52,814 nucleotides of DNA from CAYMEV01 sp964431655 [NCBI: uncultured bacterium]. Its GTDB lineage: Bacteria > CAYMEV01. This document shows positions 1 through 7,983 of the stretch, one piece after another. Numbering within the stretch: position 1 is the stretch's first letter; every line of letters begins with the position of its first letter. The position numbers were made by a program, and so were the translations under genes. The stretch is from positions 1 through 52,814 of the forward strand of contig CAYSKJ010000003.1 in the NCBI GenBank assembly GCA_964431655.1, read 5' to 3'. The notes below the pieces were generated by a model, which was not told the origin of the DNA, ran no database searches, and saw only the letters and a list, made by a program, of their open reading frames with translations.

Positions 1-310
1 AACTGCCGTATTTTCCGGTTCTTGTCTTTATCAATCCGACCGGGATCCCCTGGTTTTCATCATTGGTGTAAAAGTAAGGCCCGTTTATAGCGAACATAGT
101 ATTTATATCCCATGATTTGTCTATGTAATGCCTTTTTCTTGCATAATTTATATCTACATAAAAATGTTCAGGGCTGATTTCAAGAATAAGCACCTCACCC
201 CCCTTATACTGGATCAAAATATAACGGAGTCCTGTACCAGCGTAATCCCATTCATTTGCATAGATCATACCTGTCAAAAACAATAGAACTAATGAGACAA
301 TATTTCTCAT
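1..310 (-). CDS. Exported phosphodiester glycosidase-like protein (N-terminal part, runs off window)
   Basis: The frame is open from the ATG at 310 down to the window edge, giving about 103 residues of a protein whose C-terminus is outside. Residues 1-18 form a signal peptide ending in a small-residue site (MIYA|NEW). The mature part contains a run of alternating hydrophobic residues followed by MFAINGPYF, the pattern seen around the active site of the phosphodiester glycosidase (NAGPA/exopolysaccharide-type) domain, where the phrase is usually AINGGFF. An in-frame stop lies just upstream, so the start is secure, but no Shine-Dalgarno precedes it. A TAAAAT box ends 6 nt before the ATG, so the transcript may be leaderless. 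The family name is a motif-based inference from a fragment. Confidence 0.6.
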   Translation of the reverse strand, partial: MRNIVSLVLLFLTGMIYANEWDYAGTGLRYILIQYKGGEVLILEISPEHFYVDINYARKRHYIDKSWDINTMFAINGPYFYTNDENQGIPVGLIKTRTGKYGS

Positions 311-577
311 GGAGGTATTTTATCAAAATATTATGAATAAAAAAGCATTTTCTAACCTGAAATGGAGGAAAAGCTATCTGGAAAAGTTGAAGCTATTCTC
401 CTTGAATTGTATGAAGGTTAATTGCAGCCTAAAAATCTCCGTATCATGATTTTTTGAAATACTTAAGAAAATATTAAATAATCATTTACGGCATTTTATC
501 AGCCTGCTGAGTGTAAAAAAAAGTTGAATCCAATAATATGTCCCTAACCTTCTATGTGTAAATATAATAAAAGATTA

Positions 578-1264
578 CTATTTAAGGCCTTTTTGGAGCC
601 TGTTTGAGACCTCCTGCCAGTTGATAACATTCCAGAAGGCTTCAATATAACTGCCCCTCTGGTTCTGGTATTTAAGGTAATAAGCATGTTCCCAGACATC
701 AAGTCCCAGAATCGGAACGCCTTTTTTATCGCTTATGTCCATAACTGGATTATCCTGGTTTGCTGTTGAGGTTATGAACAATTTTCCATTGTTATCAACG
801 CATAACCATGCCCATCCACTGCCGAACCTGCTCAGGGCTGCCTGACTGAATTTTTTCTTGAATTCCTCGAAGGAACCGAAATCTCTGTCAATACTCTCCT
901 TTAGAAGGCCTGTGGGATTACCACCGCCATCAGGTGACATTACCGACCAGAATAATTCATGATTATAATGCCCCCCTGCATTGTTGCGTATAGCTTCAGA
1001 ATAACCGCTGATACCGGATAGTATTTTCTCAATGCTTCTGCCTTCAAGCTCAGTTCCTTCCAGTGCCTTGGAAAGATTGTTGAAATATCCCCGGTGATGG
1101 CGGTCATAGTGTATTTCCATTGTTCTGGCGTCAATGTGGGGTTCAAGGGCATCAAATCCATAAGGCAATGGTCTGAACTCAAGGGCAGATTCTACTGCTC
1201 CCGTGCCGGCAAAAGAAACAAGGGAGCATAACAAAACAGCTATCACCCGTATTATTGCTTTCAT
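578..1264 (-). CDS. sodA: Superoxide dismutase, Mn-type, with signal peptide
   Basis: This 228-residue protein converts superoxide to hydrogen peroxide and oxygen. Metal ligands are visible as His52 (MEIHYDRHH), His102 ([10 protein letters not shown]) and Asp189/His193 (DVWEHAYY). Gly98 together with Gln170 in STANQD is the arrangement of Mn-type rather than Fe-type enzymes, in which the outer-sphere Gln comes from the other domain. Residues 1 to about 24 form a hydrophobic signal peptide, so the enzyme is probably exported. That is unusual, because most Fe/Mn SODs are cytoplasmic. A good ribosome binding site (AAAGGAGG) precedes the ATG. It is transcribed divergently from the dehydrogenase operon. 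Family assignment is secure; metal choice and location are inferences. Confidence 0.93.
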   Translation of the reverse strand: MKAIIRVIAVLLCSLVSFAGTGAVESALEFRPLPYGFDALEPHIDARTMEIHYDRHHRGYFNNLSKALEGTELEGRSIEKILSGISGYSEAIRNNAGGHYNHELFWSVMSPDGGGNPTGLLKESIDRDFGSFEEFKKKFSQAALSRFGSGWAWLCVDNNGKLFITSTANQDNPVMDISDKKGVPILGLDVWEHAYYLKYQNQRGSYIEAFWNVINWQEVSNRLQKGLK

Positions 1265-1300
1265 CTTATAAAATCCCCTCCTTTAAGGTAAGATTGGCCC

Positions 1301-1317
1301 AGGGGAATATATCCCCT
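1301..1317 (-). promoter_or_regulatory. Perfect palindrome in the sod 5' leader
   Basis: AGGGGA-5 nt-TCCCCT is a perfect inverted repeat between the predicted sod promoter and its ribosome binding site. It could be an operator or a small leader hairpin. No regulator can be named. Confidence 0.4.
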
Positions 1318-1325
1318 TCATGGTT

Positions 1326-1355
1326 ATTATAATACCTATAATGAAATGATGACAG
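1326..1355 (-). promoter_or_regulatory. Predicted sigma-70 promoter of the sod gene
   Basis: On the minus strand CTGTCA (1355-1350) is followed by an 18-nt spacer and a perfect TATAAT (1331-1326). The predicted leader is about 55 nt and contains the palindrome at 1301-1317 and a strong Shine-Dalgarno. Confidence 0.45.
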
Positions 1356-1422
1356 GAAAATCTTATAACATATCTGCTGTGAATTGTTATATTGTCTTAA
1401 AAAACCCAAAGAAGGAGACAGT

Positions 1423-1449
1423 ATGAAAATTATTATAAATTTTAACTGA
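1423..1449 (+). other. Possible mini-ORF (8 codons) with strong ribosome binding site
   Basis: GAAGGAG at 1411-1417 lies 5 nt before an ATG that opens MKIIINFN followed by TGA. It may be a leader peptide upstream of the dehydrogenase operon, or the surviving start of a decayed gene. The predicted operon promoter (1522-1549) is downstream of it, which argues against simple attenuation unless there is an earlier promoter. Confidence 0.25.
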
Positions 1450-1521
1450 AGATCTTTTAATAAGCTGGGATAGAACGTATCTGGCAAAATTATAATAAAA
1501 TCTTGTGAATGGTTTTAAATC

Positions 1522-1549
1522 TTGAAAACTAAGAAATTATCTGTAATAT
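1522..1549 (+). promoter_or_regulatory. Predicted sigma-70 promoter of the dehydrogenase/ACP operon
   Basis: TTGAAA (1522-1527), a 16-nt spacer and TAATAT (1544-1549) lie about 33 nt upstream of the first ATG. The ribosome binding site GGAG follows at about 1572. Confidence 0.4.
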
Positions 1550-1581
1550 CTTTTTAATCAATTTTCTTTACGGAGAGCTGT

Positions 1582-3660
1582 ATGCATAGAGTTAAAAATC
1601 ACCCGATACTGAAAGAAACTTCAAAGGATAACTTTATAGATTTTTTCTTTAACGGCCAGGTTATGAGGGCAAGACCAGGCGAGATGATATCATCCGCCCT
1701 GTTTGCAAATGGAGTCCATACCTTCAGGAAACACAAAAAAGACAAGAGTCCCCAGGGAATTTTCTGCGCAAACGGCCAATGCGCCCAGTGCCTGGTGCTG
1801 GTTGACGGCCTTCCCCAGAAGGCCTGCATTACACCGGTAAAAGATGGAATGCGTGTGGAATCCCTTGAAGATGTCCCATGCATTCTTCCGGTTGATGAAA
1901 AAAAGGAGATAAAGACCTCTGATATAAGGGAGAAAGAAGTTGATGTCCTTATCATAGGAGGAGGTCCTGCAGGCCTTAGTGCAGCCATAGAGCTGGGCAA
2001 AAAAAACATAAAGGTTCTAGTGGTGGATGATAAGGAAAAGCTGGGAGGAAAGCTTGTACTTCAGACACACCAGTTTTTCGGCTCTATAAAGGATTGTTAT
2101 GCCGGAACCAGGGGGATAGATATTGGAACAATCCTTACAGAAAAGATTAAGCAGTACAGTACCGTAGAGATATATCTTGAGTCCAATGCCATAGGTATCT
2201 ATGAGGATAAAAAGGTAGGTGTAATTCGAAGAGATGAATATCTCCTGATAAAGCCCAAAGTTCTGCTGAACACAGCGGGAGCCAGGGAGAAGGCCATTGC
2301 CTTCCCGGGCTGTGCACTGCCTGGTGTTTACGGCGCCGGAGCCTTTCAGACTCTGGTCAACAGGGACCTGATTAAGACATCGGAGAGGATATTTGTGATA
2401 GGGGGCGGAAATGTGGGCCTTATTGCTGCCTATCACGCTATTCAGGCCGGCATGACCGTAGTTGGTCTGGTTGAGGCACTTCCGGAATGCAGCGGTTATT
2501 ATGTCCACAGCTCAAAGCTGAAGAGGCTGGGAGTTCCGGTTTATACACAGCACACGGCAATCAGTGTTAACGGAAAAGATAAGGCTGAAAGCATAACCAT
2601 AGCAGAAATTGATAAGAATTTCAAGCCTGTTGCAGGAACTGAGAAAACTTTCTTCTGTGATACGGTTCTTATCTCCGTGGGATTGACGCCCATAGACGAA
2701 TTTACTGAAAATGGAAAGAGGCTGGGCATACCAACCTTTTCTTCAGGGGATGCCCATGAAATAGCTGAGGCATCAGCAGCCATGTTCGGCGGCAGGCTTT
2801 CAGGCCTTGAAATATTGAAATTTCTTGGTCATGATATACCTTCCATTGGAGAGCTCAGGGAAAAGCAAAAGATACTTTCCCTAAGGCCCCAGAAAAGGCA
2901 TCAATATATGCCCAGATTTCATAAAGACCTTAAAGTATTTCCGGTTATTCACTGTATTGAGGAGATACCTTGCAATCCATGCATTTCCGTGTGTCCTATG
3001 AACAGCATTATGCTCAATGAAGTGCGCAAAGATATTCTTGATCTGCCTGTATTTGGAGGCGACTGCTCAGGGTGTGCAAAATGCGTGCTCATATGCCCGG
3101 GACTTGCTGTGACCCTGATTGACACAAGGAAAAGCCCTGAAGGCTATGTTCATCTGACAGTCCCCTTCGAGGTAAACCCTGCTTTTACCGTAGGAGACCA
3201 TGTTCATGCTGTTGATATTGACGGGAATATACTTGCCAGGGCTGAAGTTACCGCGATAAAGGACAGGAAAAGCCAGGACAGAAGGCTTCTTGTTACTCTT
3301 CTTGTACCTGAGGACCTTTCTCATTGTATTGTGGGTATTATGGTTCAGGACAAGGCCAGTCTTGAGATGCCGGTAGAAGCAATGAAGGAATTTGTGGATG
3401 ATGATACGGTAATATGCAGGTGCGAGCGTGTCACAGCGGGGGAGATAAGAAAATTGATAAGGGAGGGAATTACGGACCTCAACCAGCTGAAAGCCATAAG
3501 GGTAGGCATGGGGGCATGCGGAGGCAGGACATGCTATGACCTTGTCATCAGACTGCTCAGGAGCGAGGGTGTGGATGTAAAGGAGAAGCCGAGGGTAAGG
3601 CCTGTATATTCTGAAACACCTCTTTCCATGTTTGCCGGTATTAAAGGAGAAGATAAATGA
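1582..3660 (+). CDS. Iron-sulfur/FAD oxidoreductase, alpha subunit of a sarcosine/opine/proline dehydrogenase-type complex
   Basis: This 692-residue protein carries several cofactor modules. An N-terminal [2Fe-2S] plant-type ferredoxin domain uses Cys62, Cys67, Cys70 and Cys82. A two-dinucleotide disulfide-reductase fold has GGGPAG at 126-131 and GGGNVG at 274-279. A ferredoxin-like insert follows, with Cys458/464/467/471 and the regular Cys495/498/501/505, room for two [4Fe-4S] clusters. A BFD-type [2Fe-2S] domain with Cys612, Cys614, Cys646 and Cys651 ends the protein. The architecture is that of the alpha subunit of heteromeric sarcosine oxidase, opine oxidase or dye-linked proline/hydroxyproline dehydrogenase, with extra clusters. 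These suggest that electrons leave to an acceptor other than oxygen. Its stop overlaps the next gene (ATGA). The substrate is unknown. Confidence 0.88.
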   Translation: MHRVKNHPILKETSKDNFIDFFFNGQVMRARPGEMISSALFANGVHTFRKHKKDKSPQGIFCANGQCAQCLVLVDGLPQKACITPVKDGMRVESLEDVPCILPVDEKKEIKTSDIREKEVDVLIIGGGPAGLSAAIELGKKNIKVLVVDDKEKLGGKLVLQTHQFFGSIKDCYAGTRGIDIGTILTEKIKQYSTVEIYLESNAIGIYEDKKVGVIRRDEYLLIKPKVLLNTAGAREKAIAFPGCALPGVYGAGAFQTLVNRDLIKTSERIFVIGGGNVGLIAAYHAIQAGMTVVGLVEALPECSGYYVHSSKLKRLGVPVYTQHTAISVNGKDKAESITIAEIDKNFKPVAGTEKTFFCDTVLISVGLTPIDEFTENGKRLGIPTFSSGDAHEIAEASAAMFGGRLSGLEILKFLGHDIPSIGELREKQKILSLRPQKRHQYMPRFHKDLKVFPVIHCIEEIPCNPCISVCPMNSIMLNEVRKDILDLPVFGGDCSGCAKCVLICPGLAVTLIDTRKSPEGYVHLTVPFEVNPAFTVGDHVHAVDIDGNILARAEVTAIKDRKSQDRRLLVTLLVPEDLSHCIVGIMVQDKASLEMPVEAMKEFVDDDTVICRCERVTAGEIRKLIREGITDLNQLKAIRVGMGACGGRTCYDLVIRLLRSEGVDVKEKPRVRPVYSETPLSMFAGIKGEDK

Positions 3661-4811
3661 GAAACAATTATGATATAATCATAATAGGCGCCGGCAGTGT
3701 CGGTACTCCCCTTTCCTGCGAGCTGGCCTCGGCAGGGTTTAAGGTTTGTGTTATTGAAAAAGAGGCATCATTCGGCCAGGGCGAGAATAAGGCAGCTATC
3801 GGTGGAATACGGGCCACCCACACAGAAGAGGCCAAGATCTATATCTGCCAGGAATCTCTGGTATTATTCTCCACCTGGCAGGAAAAATACGGGGATGATA
3901 TAGGCTGGAAAAGGGGGGGCTATACCTATCCGGTGTATGACAGGAAGCTTGAGAACACTCTTAAAAATCAGGTCAGTCTTCAGAAGGGATACGGGCTTAA
4001 TATAGATTATATTGATAAAGAAGGTATTTTATCTCTTATCCCCCAGATAAAATCGGAAGGCCTTCTCGGAGGGACCTATTCTCCTGAAGACGGGAGCGCC
4101 AGTCCGATACAGTCAGCAGTTGCTTTCTATAAAAGGGCAAGGCATCTGGGGGTATCCTTTGTATTCAATGAAGCGGTGAAATCTTTCAGTATTGAAAATA
4201 AAAGGATAGTAGCCCTTAATACAGACAGGGCCAGCTATTCATCCGGGTATGTAATAAATGCATCGGGTTCTTATGCCAGGGAGATTGGCACAATGGCAGG
4301 GATAGACCTTCCTGTTGTCTCCGATTGCCATGAAGCCGGCATTACTGAACCTGTGCGGTGTTTCTTCAGACCTATGGTAGTGGATATGAGAAAAACAAAA
4401 GATTCGAGCAATTTTTATTTTTATCAGTCAGAAACCGGACAGATAGTTTTCTGTATTACTCCGGACCCGCCGGTTTACGGGATCAACAATAAAAGCTCTT
4501 CGGTTTTTCTTCCCATGGTCTCAAAAAGGATGATTGAGCTCTATCCGAGGCTGAAAAACATCAGGGTAAGAAGGGTATGGCGGGGGCAGTATCCCAATAC
4601 CCCCGACGGCTTTCCTATTATTGATTTCAATGATGAGATAGAAAATCTGATAAATGCTGTAGGCATGTGCGGCCAGGGTTTTATGATGGGACCGGGTATA
4701 GCCGGAACCATAAGCAGAAAACTTCAAGGCAAGGCTGACCAGAAGGATGATGTAATTATCCGCAGGCTCAGGCTTGACAGGGACTTTTCCGGCAAAGAGG
4801 AATTTAAATAG
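3657..4811 (+). CDS. DAO-family FAD-dependent oxidoreductase, beta (catalytic) subunit
   Basis: The 384-residue product has the Rossmann FAD motif GAGSVG at 11-16 followed by an acidic residue at the end of beta-2 (VIEKE). Its C-terminal FAD-contact region includes RVWRGQYPNTPDGFPIID and GMCGQGFMMGPGIAG, as in the sarcosine oxidase beta/glycine oxidase (DAO) family. It should oxidise a C-N bond of an amine, amino acid or imino acid and pass electrons to the preceding iron-sulfur subunit, with which it overlaps by 4 nt. No signal peptide is seen, so it is cytoplasmic. The true substrate cannot be read. The linkage to a carrier protein and a ligase just downstream is odd for a simple amino-acid catabolic dehydrogenase. 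Confidence 0.87.
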   Translation: MRNNYDIIIIGAGSVGTPLSCELASAGFKVCVIEKEASFGQGENKAAIGGIRATHTEEAKIYICQESLVLFSTWQEKYGDDIGWKRGGYTYPVYDRKLENTLKNQVSLQKGYGLNIDYIDKEGILSLIPQIKSEGLLGGTYSPEDGSASPIQSAVAFYKRARHLGVSFVFNEAVKSFSIENKRIVALNTDRASYSSGYVINASGSYAREIGTMAGIDLPVVSDCHEAGITEPVRCFFRPMVVDMRKTKDSSNFYFYQSETGQIVFCITPDPPVYGINNKSSSVFLPMVSKRMIELYPRLKNIRVRRVWRGQYPNTPDGFPIIDFNDEIENLINAVGMCGQGFMMGPGIAGTISRKLQGKADQKDDVIIRRLRLDRDFSGKEEFK

Positions 4812-4821
4812 GGAGTAATAA

Positions 4822-5043
4822 ATGAGCGATATTTATACGATCATATCCGAAGTACTGGGCATACCTGCCGGTGAACTCAGAAAAGAGGATGATGTAAAGG
4901 ATGAACTTGGAGCTGACTCCATAGACATGGTGGATATCCTTGACAGGATTGAATCTGCCTTCGGTATTCACATACCGGATAGCGAAGCACCTAAACTGAA
5001 AACGATCCAGGATTTTGAAAATTATATAGGGAATCATAGCTGA
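4822..5043 (+). CDS. Acyl carrier protein
   Basis: This 73-residue acidic protein has the phosphopantetheine attachment motif ELGADSIDMVD with the modified serine at Ser33. It lies 10 nt behind the DAO-family gene and 7 nt before an AMP-forming ligase. That position suggests a dedicated carrier, loaded by the ligase, rather than the housekeeping fatty-acid ACP, which usually sits with fabF or fabD. GGGAG precedes the ATG. The holo-ACP synthase gene at 41485-41868 could supply the prosthetic group, but that is inference. Confidence 0.92.
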   Translation: MSDIYTIISEVLGIPAGELRKEDDVKDELGADSIDMVDILDRIESAFGIHIPDSEAPKLKTIQDFENYIGNHS

Positions 5044-5050
5044 TCTACCG

Positions 5051-6457
5051 GTGACTGATCTTCATAAAGTGCTTTCTTGCGCTGTTAAGGAGTATTCTTC
5101 AAAAATATTTATTTTTGACAGCAGGACGCGGATAAAATACGAACAGCTTCCGACCATAATAGGCAATATCTATGAAATTTTAAAGGAATCAGGCCTTGAA
5201 AAGGGTGATATTGCAGGTGTAAGCATGCCAAGAGGTCCACTACTTGCCCTGGTATATCTGACCTGCTTCTTTGCAGGTATTACTGCCCTGCCTGTTTCAG
5301 CTGAAAGGCCGTTTACTGGTATGTTATTCCCCGGATTTCCCGTAAAAAGGATTATCTCTGACAAAAATACTATTTACGGGTATATAAACCTGTCCGGTCA
5401 TGATTTATTCAGAAGGCATAAAAAGGGGCTTCCTGAAATTTATACCAGATCCGGTGACACAGTTTATCTTAACCTTACTTCCGGGACTACCAGCAATCCT
5501 AAAGCTGCAAGATGTGATTTCTCAGGAATTTATTATAATACAGACAGTGTTATAGATTACTTCGGCTTTGACCATAACGATACACATCTTTGCATGTTTC
5601 CTGCTCATCTTCATCCCCATGAGTTTTTTATAAGACCTTTGATGACTGGAGGCAGTGCATTTATTCCGGAAAACCTTCTGCCCCGTGATATCCCCTTTGC
5701 TCTTGAAGCAAACAGGATAACAGCCCTGATGGCTACTCCGGCTGTGCAGAAAGCCATGATAGAGTTCTCCCGGGCTCCAAAACAGAGCTATCGCTTTACA
5801 GGGCTTTTTGAGGCGGGAGGGATGATAACCGATATCTCTCTGAGGAGGGTCTTTCCTAAAAAGACAGGAAGGGATATTACACCGGTATGGGGAAGTACTG
5901 AAACGCTGGGGGTATCCCTTGCACTTGACCCTGAAATGCCTATGGAGCCCAACCTTATAGGTTCACCAATAAAAGGTTATGATATCTGTAAAAAGCCCCT
6001 TGAGGACGGCTCAGAGGAAGGTATTATGATAATAAAGGGCAGGGGGCTGATGAAGGGATATTTTTCAGGAACAGATATAGGCGGGTCTTTTGAAACAGGA
6101 GATATCGTCCTGATTGATGACAATAGTGTTTATTTCCTTGGCCGGGTGGATAAAATGATTAAAAAGGGCGGAATGAGAATATACCCCGAGGAATTGTCCA
6201 GCAGGATTGACAAACTTGGCTTTGTGAAAGAATCTGCTGTATTACCTGTAGATCACACCATTTATGGCAAGGATATAGTTCTTTTCCTGGTACTTGAAAA
6301 AAAGCTTACAATAAAGGAGATAAAAAAAGCACTCCTGATGAATCTTGAACAGCATGAGATACCCCATTCAATAAAAATAATGGACAGTATTCCCCGTTAT
6401 TCTTCAGGAAAGATCAATTATAATGATTTGAAAGACAGTTTGCAGGAACCTGAGTAA
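5051..6457 (+). CDS. AMP-forming acyl/amino-acid ligase (ANL superfamily), probably loading the adjacent ACP
   Basis: The gene starts at GTG and encodes 468 residues, rather short for this superfamily. Visible core motifs are the P-loop LTSGTTSNPKA (142-152), WGSTE (280-284), TGD (349-351), the hinge GRVDKMIKKGG (364-374) and the catalytic lysine in SSGK (Lys454). It should adenylate a carboxylic acid and transfer it to CoA or, given the neighbour, to the ACP. The region where alpha-amino-acid-specific adenylation domains carry an Asp instead reads AHLHPHEF. I therefore do not call the substrate an alpha-amino acid; a carboxylate with different anchoring is equally likely. It is the last gene of the tight operon starting at 1582. 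Confidence 0.88.
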   Translation: MTDLHKVLSCAVKEYSSKIFIFDSRTRIKYEQLPTIIGNIYEILKESGLEKGDIAGVSMPRGPLLALVYLTCFFAGITALPVSAERPFTGMLFPGFPVKRIISDKNTIYGYINLSGHDLFRRHKKGLPEIYTRSGDTVYLNLTSGTTSNPKAARCDFSGIYYNTDSVIDYFGFDHNDTHLCMFPAHLHPHEFFIRPLMTGGSAFIPENLLPRDIPFALEANRITALMATPAVQKAMIEFSRAPKQSYRFTGLFEAGGMITDISLRRVFPKKTGRDITPVWGSTETLGVSLALDPEMPMEPNLIGSPIKGYDICKKPLEDGSEEGIMIIKGRGLMKGYFSGTDIGGSFETGDIVLIDDNSVYFLGRVDKMIKKGGMRIYPEELSSRIDKLGFVKESAVLPVDHTIYGKDIVLFLVLEKKLTIKEIKKALLMNLEQHEIPHSIKIMDSIPRYSSGKINYNDLKDSLQEPE

Positions 6458-6492
6458 GTATAGTTTATATTTAACTTTATGATTAATACCAT

Positions 6493-6520
6493 TTGACTTT
6501 TCAGACAAGCGGTGTATTGT
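6493..6520 (+). promoter_or_regulatory. Possible promoter of the YidB-like gene
   Basis: TTGACT (6493-6498), a 16-nt spacer and TATTGT (6515-6520) lie 30 nt before the ATG. The gene may therefore be expressed independently of the operon ahead of it. Confidence 0.35.
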
Positions 6521-6550
6521 TTACTATATCTTTACCAGAGGGAGGTAAAT

Positions 6551-6958
6551 ATGGGTTTATTAGATTCTTTAATGGGTTCAATAAAGGGCGGAGGCAAAAA
6601 AACCGACAACCAGATGGTGGATATAGTTACGCAGATGTTGGGTAATCCCGAGATCGGAGGTATTCAGGGTCTTGTCAAGTCATTCCAGGAAGGGGGCCTT
6701 GGAGAACAGGTTATGTCCTGGATCAGCAAGGGTAAGAATCTGCCCATATCTGCTGATCAGATAATGAAGGTATTGTCAAGGGACAGGATTACGGATATAG
6801 CAAAAAAGCTGAACATTTCAGAAAAATCTGCAGCAGCAAAGCTGAAAAGCATACTTCCTGATGTAATAGACAGGCTTACACCCGATGGAGATGTCCCGGA
6901 TGGAGACATGCTTTCAAAGGGAATAGATATGCTGAAAGGCGGCCTGTTCCGCAAATAG
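6551..6958 (+). CDS. YidB/DUF937-like small protein
   Basis: I start this at 6551 because GGGAGGT sits 5 nt before that ATG; an upstream in-frame ATG at 6512 has no such signal. The 135-residue product begins MGLLDSLMGSIKGG and continues with GNPEIGGIQGLVKSFQEGGLGE and QIMKVLSRDRITDIAKKLNIS, the features of the YidB/DUF937 family (Gly-rich amphipathic helices, then a small helical domain). No signal peptide is seen. The biochemical role of the family is not established. It is followed by a strong hairpin. Confidence 0.75.
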   Translation: MGLLDSLMGSIKGGGKKTDNQMVDIVTQMLGNPEIGGIQGLVKSFQEGGLGEQVMSWISKGKNLPISADQIMKVLSRDRITDIAKKLNISEKSAAAKLKSILPDVIDRLTPDGDVPDGDMLSKGIDMLKGGLFRK

Positions 6959-6972
6959 AAAAATACTAAAAT

Positions 6973-6999
6973 ATAAGGGAGGCTTCATGCCTCTCTTAT
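6973..6999 (+). terminator. Strong hairpin after the YidB-like gene (no U-tract)
   Basis: An 11-bp stem (one G-U pair) with the 5-nt loop TTCAT starts 15 nt after the stop codon. No T-run follows, so it may be a 3' end stabiliser or a terminator of a type not needing a U-tract. Confidence 0.5.
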
Positions 7000-7033
7000 C
7001 CATAAATTATCATACACTGCCAAAAAAAAGATT

Positions 7034-7065
7034 TTGCTGGATTATTTTTTTACCCAAAGTATAAT
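7034..7065 (+). promoter_or_regulatory. Promoter of tRNA-Ser
   Basis: A perfect TATAAT at 7060-7065 ends 14 nt before the mature tRNA 5' end. The -35 is weak (TTGCTG at 7034 with a long spacer). Confidence 0.5.
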
Positions 7066-7079
7066 TCAGGCCTGTTGAT

Positions 7080-7170
7080 GGAGAGGTGGCCGAGCTGGCC
7101 TAAGGCGCTCGACTCGAAATCGAGTAGACAGTGATGAGCTGTCTCGTGGGTTCGAATCCCACCCTCTCCG
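7080..7170 (+). tRNA. tRNA-Ser (anticodon CGA)
   Basis: The acceptor stem GGAGAGG (7080-7086) pairs with CCTCTCC (7163-7169), with discriminator G at 7170. The anticodon stem-loop CTCGA-CTCGAAA-TCGAG gives anticodon CGA, reading UCG serine codons. A long variable arm makes it a class II tRNA, as expected for serine, and the T-loop TTCGAAT is regular. The terminal CCA is not encoded. It stands alone, 6 nt from the end of the convergent DUF554 gene. Confidence 0.97.
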
Positions 7171-7176
7171 TTATTA

Positions 7177-7869
7177 TCAAATATTCAGGAATAATCTTAT
7201 ATAGTAGTACAGGGCAGGCATAAATACACTGGGGAGCATATTTCCCACCCTGAGCCTGTGGTTTGAGGCCATGGAAAAACCAAGACCTGTTATAAGCAGT
7301 CCGCCGGTTGCTGACATCTGAATTACAACTGTCTCATTCAGGACATGGGTTAAGACCCCTGCCAACAGGGTGATAGAACCCTGGTAGACAAAGACTGAGA
7401 CCGCTGAAAAGACAACCCCGATCCCAAGAGTGGAAGCAAGAACGACGGATATAATACCGTCAAGAACCGATTTGGCATACAGTATGTCATGATTGTTCTC
7501 AAGTCCGCTTTCCAGTGAACCCATCACAGCCATAGCACCAACGCAGTAAAGAAGGCTTGCTGTTACAAAGCCTCTGCTGAAGGTAGAATCTTTCCGGGAA
7601 AACCGTTTTTCCAGTGTATTTCCAATTGATTCCAGTCTACCTTCAATATTTATGCTTTCCCCTAAAAAAGAGCCTATGACAATGAAGAAAATGATCTCAA
7701 CTGTAAAATCCAGGCCTTTCATGGCTCCCCCAAGACCTATGAAAATGACACAAAGCCAGACACCCTGGATTATTGTCTGGTTCATCCTTTCTTTAATACC
7801 GCCCTTTAAAATAAGGCCGGCCAGGCCCCCGATGATTATTGAAACAGCATTTACCACAGTGCCGAGCAT
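7177..7869 (-). CDS. DUF554 family membrane protein
   Basis: This 230-residue polytopic protein starts MLGTVVNAVSIIIGGLAGLILKGGI and continues with an IFIGLGGAMKG helix, the signature of DUF554 (YdfK/YqgA-type) proteins. About seven hydrophobic segments are visible. Its length is normal for the family. The function is not established; a transport role is often assumed. A GGGGGA ribosome binding site precedes the ATG. It is convergent with tRNA-Ser and divergent from the antiporter pseudogene. Confidence 0.85.
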   Translation of the reverse strand: MLGTVVNAVSIIIGGLAGLILKGGIKERMNQTIIQGVWLCVIFIGLGGAMKGLDFTVEIIFFIVIGSFLGESINIEGRLESIGNTLEKRFSRKDSTFSRGFVTASLLYCVGAMAVMGSLESGLENNHDILYAKSVLDGIISVVLASTLGIGVVFSAVSVFVYQGSITLLAGVLTHVLNETVVIQMSATGGLLITGLGFSMASNHRLRVGNMLPSVFMPALYYYIRLFLNI

Positions 7870-7983
7870 TTTTTCCCCCTGCCAGTTGAATTAAATGACA
7901 ATCGCATAATCATGCTTAAAGTCAACAATTAAAATCAGATATCTTGTATAATGCTGATATGATTCTTTTTAAAAGAGAAGTCA

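Larger units (their letters stand above)
1265..1581. other. Divergent intergenic region between sod and the dehydrogenase operon
   Basis: This 317-bp gap holds the sod promoter and palindrome, a possible 8-codon leader ORF at 1423-1449, and a promoter at 1522-1549 facing the dehydrogenase genes. I see no other gene in it. Confidence 0.6.

Noticed and set aside
1599-2009. Long open frames on the minus strand inside the dehydrogenase alpha gene, and many similar frames opposite other genes
   Set aside because: They lie opposite strong coding frames, lack ribosome binding sites and look like low-complexity shadow translations.
5051-6457. Calling the ligase an amino-acid adenylation domain of a peptide synthetase
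   Set aside because: The position of the conserved alpha-amino-binding Asp is not occupied by Asp, and no condensation domain is present.
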